This document shows, piece after piece, positions 5,522 through 7,640 of a DNA stretch of 7,640 nucleotides. Location of the stretch: NCBI GenBank assembly GCA_010365175.1, contig JAAFGW010000134.1:1-7640 (forward strand). Reading direction: 5' to 3'. The stretch is from Sulfuriferula multivorans (GTDB lineage: Bacteria > Pseudomonadota > Gammaproteobacteria > Burkholderiales > Thiobacillaceae). Below the pieces are notes generated by a model. That model was given only the letters and a program-made list of their open reading frames with translations, was not told the DNA's origin and did not search any database. The position numbers and the translations under genes are program-made. Position 1 is the stretch's first letter, and each line of letters starts with the position of its first letter.

Positions 5522-6490
5522 TTATTGCACCGTTGAAGTGGGCGGCTGCTGGTGGCTCTGGTTCATGAAAATCTGCGCCGCATCGACTGGATCGAAATCG
5601 TACTGCGCGCCGCAAAACTCGCAACCGACTTCTACCTTGCCGCGATCGGCAATGATACTTTCAATCTCTGCCGTGCCCAGGCTGCGCAGCATATTGCCTA
5701 CGCGCTCGCGCGAGCAGCTGCAGGCAAAGCTCGGCGTCAAGGGCTCAAACTGCGTGAGCTGCTCTTCCCAGAACAAGCGGCGCAAAATCGTGTCCGCGTC
5801 CAGGGTTAACAACTCTTCGCGCTTCAATGTCCCTGCCAGCATGGCAATGCGTTGGTAATCTTCATTGAGGCCAATCTGGTCTTCATTGGCGTCCCGGTCA
5901 AGCCGGCCCTCCAGATTACCCTGCCCTTTCACAGGCAGCCGCTGAATCAGCAGGCCTGCCGCGACCTTTCCATCAGCGGCCAGAATCAGTTTGGTGTCGA
6001 GCTGTTCACTTTGCAGCATGTAGTGCTCCAGCACCTCACTGAGACTTTCAATTTTTTCGTGTTGGTCGCCAAAAAGTGGTACCACGCCCTGATAAGGCTG
6101 CTGGCCCGGCAACTTGTCTTTCGGGTCCAGCGTGATGGCGCAACGCCCTTGGTTGCTGACATTGACCAACTGGCTCAGTGAACTACCCGCATCGACATCA
6201 CCCGTCACGGTTGCGGTTGCGCGCAGGCTCAGGTCGGGCTGCACTTCCGCCACCGCAAGACTGACAGGGCCATCGCCAAAAACTTGCAGAATCAGCGCGC
6301 CATTGAACTTGATATTGCTCTGCATCAGTGCGCCTGCAGCCGTCATTTCACCGAGCAGGTGCATGACCTCGACCGGATAACCTCCAGCGGCTTGTCGTCG
6401 CTTGAGGATTTCTTGCCAGGCATCGGTCAAGCGCACGAGCATGCCGCGCACCGGCAAACCGTCAAAGATAAATTTATGAAGTTCAGACAT
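5522..6490 (-). CDS. hslO: Hsp33 redox-regulated molecular chaperone HslO
   Basis: This 322-residue protein matches Hsp33 throughout (E. coli HslO about 292). The N-terminal SELHKFIFDGLPVRGMLVRL resembles HRYLFENFAVRGELV, and the core has NIKFNGALILQVFGDGPVSLAV, YQGVVPLFGD and HYMLQSEQLDTKL. The C-terminal zinc switch has Cys257 and Cys259 (CSC) and Cys290 and Cys293 (CEFC). These bind zinc when reduced and form disulfides on oxidative and heat stress, turning the protein into a cytoplasmic holdase. The start at 6490 is chosen because family similarity begins there; upstream in-frame sequence is unlike Hsp33 and overlaps the previous gene. No purine-rich ribosome binding site precedes this ATG (a pyrimidine run does), which is unusual. 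It follows the carbonic anhydrase-like gene by 52 nt and is probably co-transcribed with it. The insertion linker near residues 185-205 is longer than in E. coli. Confidence 0.95.
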   Translation of the reverse strand: MSELHKFIFDGLPVRGMLVRLTDAWQEILKRRQAAGGYPVEVMHLLGEMTAAGALMQSNIKFNGALILQVFGDGPVSLAVAEVQPDLSLRATATVTGDVDAGSSLSQLVNVSNQGRCAITLDPKDKLPGQQPYQGVVPLFGDQHEKIESLSEVLEHYMLQSEQLDTKLILAADGKVAAGLLIQRLPVKGQGNLEGRLDRDANEDQIGLNEDYQRIAMLAGTLKREELLTLDADTILRRLFWEEQLTQFEPLTPSFACSCSRERVGNMLRSLGTAEIESIIADRGKVEVGCEFCGAQYDFDPVDAAQIFMNQSHQQPPTSTVQ

Positions 6491-6542
6491 GGGAAAAAAG
6501 GTAAAAGGTAAGCGGCTCCGGCAGAAAACGAAAGCCAGCCGT

Positions 6543-7067
6543 TCAGGCCAGCTTTTTGAGCCCCACCTTGTAGCGCCGGGCATTGTCCATATAATGGCGG
6601 GCGGTCATTTTTAAATCCGCGATCTGTTCGGCAGAAAGTTGCTTAACCGCTTTGGCCGGGCTTCCCAGGATCATGCAGCCATCGGGAAACTCCTTGCCTT
6701 CGGTCACCAGTGACCCCGCGCCGACCAGACAGTTTTTACCAATTTTTGCGCCATTGAGCACCACCGCCTGAATGCCGATCAGCGAGCCGTCACCGATGGT
6801 GCAGCCATGCAGCATGACCTGATGGCCTACGTTGACGTTTTCACCAATGATCAATGGCATGCCGGGGTCGGCGTGCAAAACACTGTTATCTTGAATATTG
6901 GAACCCTTGCCCACGGTAATGGTTTCCGTGTCGCCCCGAATCACCACACCGAACCAGACGCTGCTGTCTTCATTGAGGGTCACATTGCCCACGACCCGGG
7001 CGCTGTCAGCCACCCAAGCTGATTCATGGATGGCAGGGGTCAGATCGTCCAGTTGATAAATGGCCAT
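6543..7067 (-). CDS. Gamma-carbonic anhydrase family protein (YrdA/PaaY-like hexapeptide repeat)
   Basis: This 174-residue left-handed beta-helix protein has hexapeptide repeats from about residue 15 to 140 (for example VVGNVTLNEDSSVWFGVVIRGD and IGDGSLIGIQAVVLNGAKIG) and a C-terminal helix. His65, His82 and His87 sit at the three zinc-ligand positions of the gamma-carbonic anhydrase family (VLHAD, VGHQVMLHG). The length and the signature DNSVLHAD...GHQVMLHGCTIG closely match YrdA/CaiE/PaaY-like proteins, which form trimers in the cytoplasm. Whether this branch hydrates CO2, hydrolyses a thioester or does something else cannot be settled from sequence, so no gene symbol is given. The ATG at 7067 has AAGGA about 7 nt upstream. 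It is divergent from the DUF455 gene across a 77-bp gap and is followed by hslO in the same direction. Confidence 0.9.
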   Translation of the reverse strand: MAIYQLDDLTPAIHESAWVADSARVVGNVTLNEDSSVWFGVVIRGDTETITVGKGSNIQDNSVLHADPGMPLIIGENVNVGHQVMLHGCTIGDGSLIGIQAVVLNGAKIGKNCLVGAGSLVTEGKEFPDGCMILGSPAKAVKQLSAEQIADLKMTARHYMDNARRYKVGLKKLA

Positions 7068-7144
7068 GGGTGTCCTTGATTGAATCGTCGTGGGGTGGCC
7101 TTGATTGTACGGAGCCCTCTGGCCCTATCGTTGACAATTCAGCC

Positions 7145-7537
7145 ATGACTGCCACGCCCCCACCCGCAGAACTGCGGCAGCTTGCCCTGCAGGCACTGCT
7201 GGAGCCAGATCCAAAGCAAAAAGTACTCCTAGCCCTTCTTTTACGGGCGCAAGCAGCTACACTTTCAATAGCAACTGACGCTAATTTTCAGGCGCCATCC
7301 GGTCTGCCCGGCTGTCCGGCGCGGCCGGAGTTGCGCTCACACCTGGATCTGCCCAAGCGCTCCCCCTTCACCCCGGAAGGCCTGGCCGCGCTGCTCCACG
7401 CGCTCACACACATCGAGTTCAATGCTATCAATCTGGCGCTGGATGCCGTCTGGCGCTTTGCCGAGATGCCACCCGCCTACTACCCTGAAGTTCCTCCCGT
7501 TTTCCTTCATCAAATAGCATTATTTCTACCCTCGTAG
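7145..7537 (+). pseudogene. Ferritin-like DUF455-family protein, truncated after N-terminal half
   Basis: From the ATG at 7145 (MTATPPPAELRQLALQALL...) the protein follows the DUF455 family: an N-terminal helix, the PSGLPGCPARPEL segment, KRSPFTPEGLAALLHALTHIEFNAINLALDAVWRF and MPPAYY. The HALTHIEFNAI helix carries Glu91, a likely metal-ligand position of the ferritin-like fold. At about residue 114 (position 7484) family similarity stops. The next 17 codons (PEVPPVFLHQIALFLPS) are unrelated and end at a TAG. The expected continuation (a DWL...EEA.HF-type helix with the remaining ligands) is absent in all three forward frames. Family members are usually about 250-280 residues; this has 130. 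The break, followed by a terminator and an AT-rich promoter, suggests that something inserted into the gene. An in-frame start further upstream (7070) is possible but not family-like. No strong ribosome binding site is visible. Confidence 0.75.
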
Positions 7538-7543
7538 CTAGGG

Positions 7544-7570
7544 AAGACCACCAACGCGTGGTCTTTTTTT
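7544..7570 (+). terminator. Intrinsic terminator
   Basis: A perfect 8-bp stem, AAGACCAC (7544-7551) with GTGGTCTT (7558-7565), encloses the 6-nt loop CAACGC and is followed by more T residues, giving seven T in a row (7564-7570). It lies 7 nt after the stop of the truncated DUF455 frame. It would end plus-strand transcription, either of that gene or of the inserted segment. Confidence 0.85.
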
Positions 7571-7598
7571 GATGTGAATATGTAGTCACTAAAATTAC

Positions 7599-7626
7599 TT
7601 GATAGTTATGGTTTTATGGCTATAAT
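7599..7626 (+). promoter_or_regulatory. Strong sigma70-type promoter reading out of the window
   Basis: The -35 element TTGATA (7599-7604) has one mismatch from TTGACA. After a 16-bp AT-rich spacer comes a perfect -10 TATAAT (7621-7626), with a predicted start at about 7633. It stands just after an intrinsic terminator, so it begins a new plus-strand transcription unit whose product lies beyond position 7640. Confidence 0.6.
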
Positions 7627-7640
7627 GATCTGCATGGCAT

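Noticed and set aside
5503..5523. Inverted repeat AAGCCG/CGGCTT as a terminator of hslO
   Set aside because: The stem is only 6 bp, the loop 9 nt, it overlaps the stop codon, and no U-tract follows on the minus strand.
7104..7132. Promoter for the carbonic anhydrase-like gene (TACAAT on the minus strand)
   Set aside because: The -10-like hexamer is fair, but the only good -35 (TTGTCA) is 22 bp away and the correctly spaced hexamer is poor.

Overview
The window looks like a chromosomal segment of a facultatively anaerobic betaproteobacterium. The ferritin-like DUF455 gene divergent from gamma-carbonic anhydrase and hslO suggests Burkholderiales, possibly a Comamonadaceae/Rhodoferax-like lineage. 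That placement comes from remembered gene order and protein similarity and has not been computed.

Left two thirds (1-4640, all minus strand): an anaerobic respiration operon read right to left. It starts at a predicted FNR/Anr-type class II promoter (FNR box 4624-4637, -10 at 4598-4603). It runs through frdA, frdB, frdC and frdD, the four subunits of a menaquinol/rhodoquinol:fumarate reductase with two-subunit, E. coli-type membrane anchors. It continues into a UbiE/MenG-type quinone C-methyltransferase and then an unrecognised gene that leaves the window at position 1. frdA/frdB and frdB/frdC overlap by ATGA, frdC/frdD are 2 nt apart, and the last two genes are 10 nt apart. The only larger gap, frdD to the methyltransferase, carries a stem-loop without a U-tract. 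The arrangement suggests that the electron-accepting complex and a methyltransferase for its quinone are made together when oxygen is absent. FrdA has every catalytic residue I could align except the proton-donating arginine, which is glycine.

Middle (about 4773-5480, plus strand): a dead IS630-family element. Its transposase has a frameshift at an A7 run and an in-frame internal deletion that removed most of the DDE domain. A near-perfect 50-bp palindrome at its left side covers the transposase ribosome binding site and start codon.

Right third: a housekeeping block. On the minus strand are a gamma-class carbonic anhydrase-like hexapeptide protein and then hslO (Hsp33). Divergent from them on the plus strand is a ferritin-like DUF455 gene whose reading frame departs from the family at about 7484 and ends 130 codons in. 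It is followed by a clear intrinsic terminator (7544-7570) and a strong sigma70-type promoter (7599-7626) that fires out of the right edge. The last ~155 bp look AT-rich and foreign to the gene they interrupt, which suggests the edge of an insertion.
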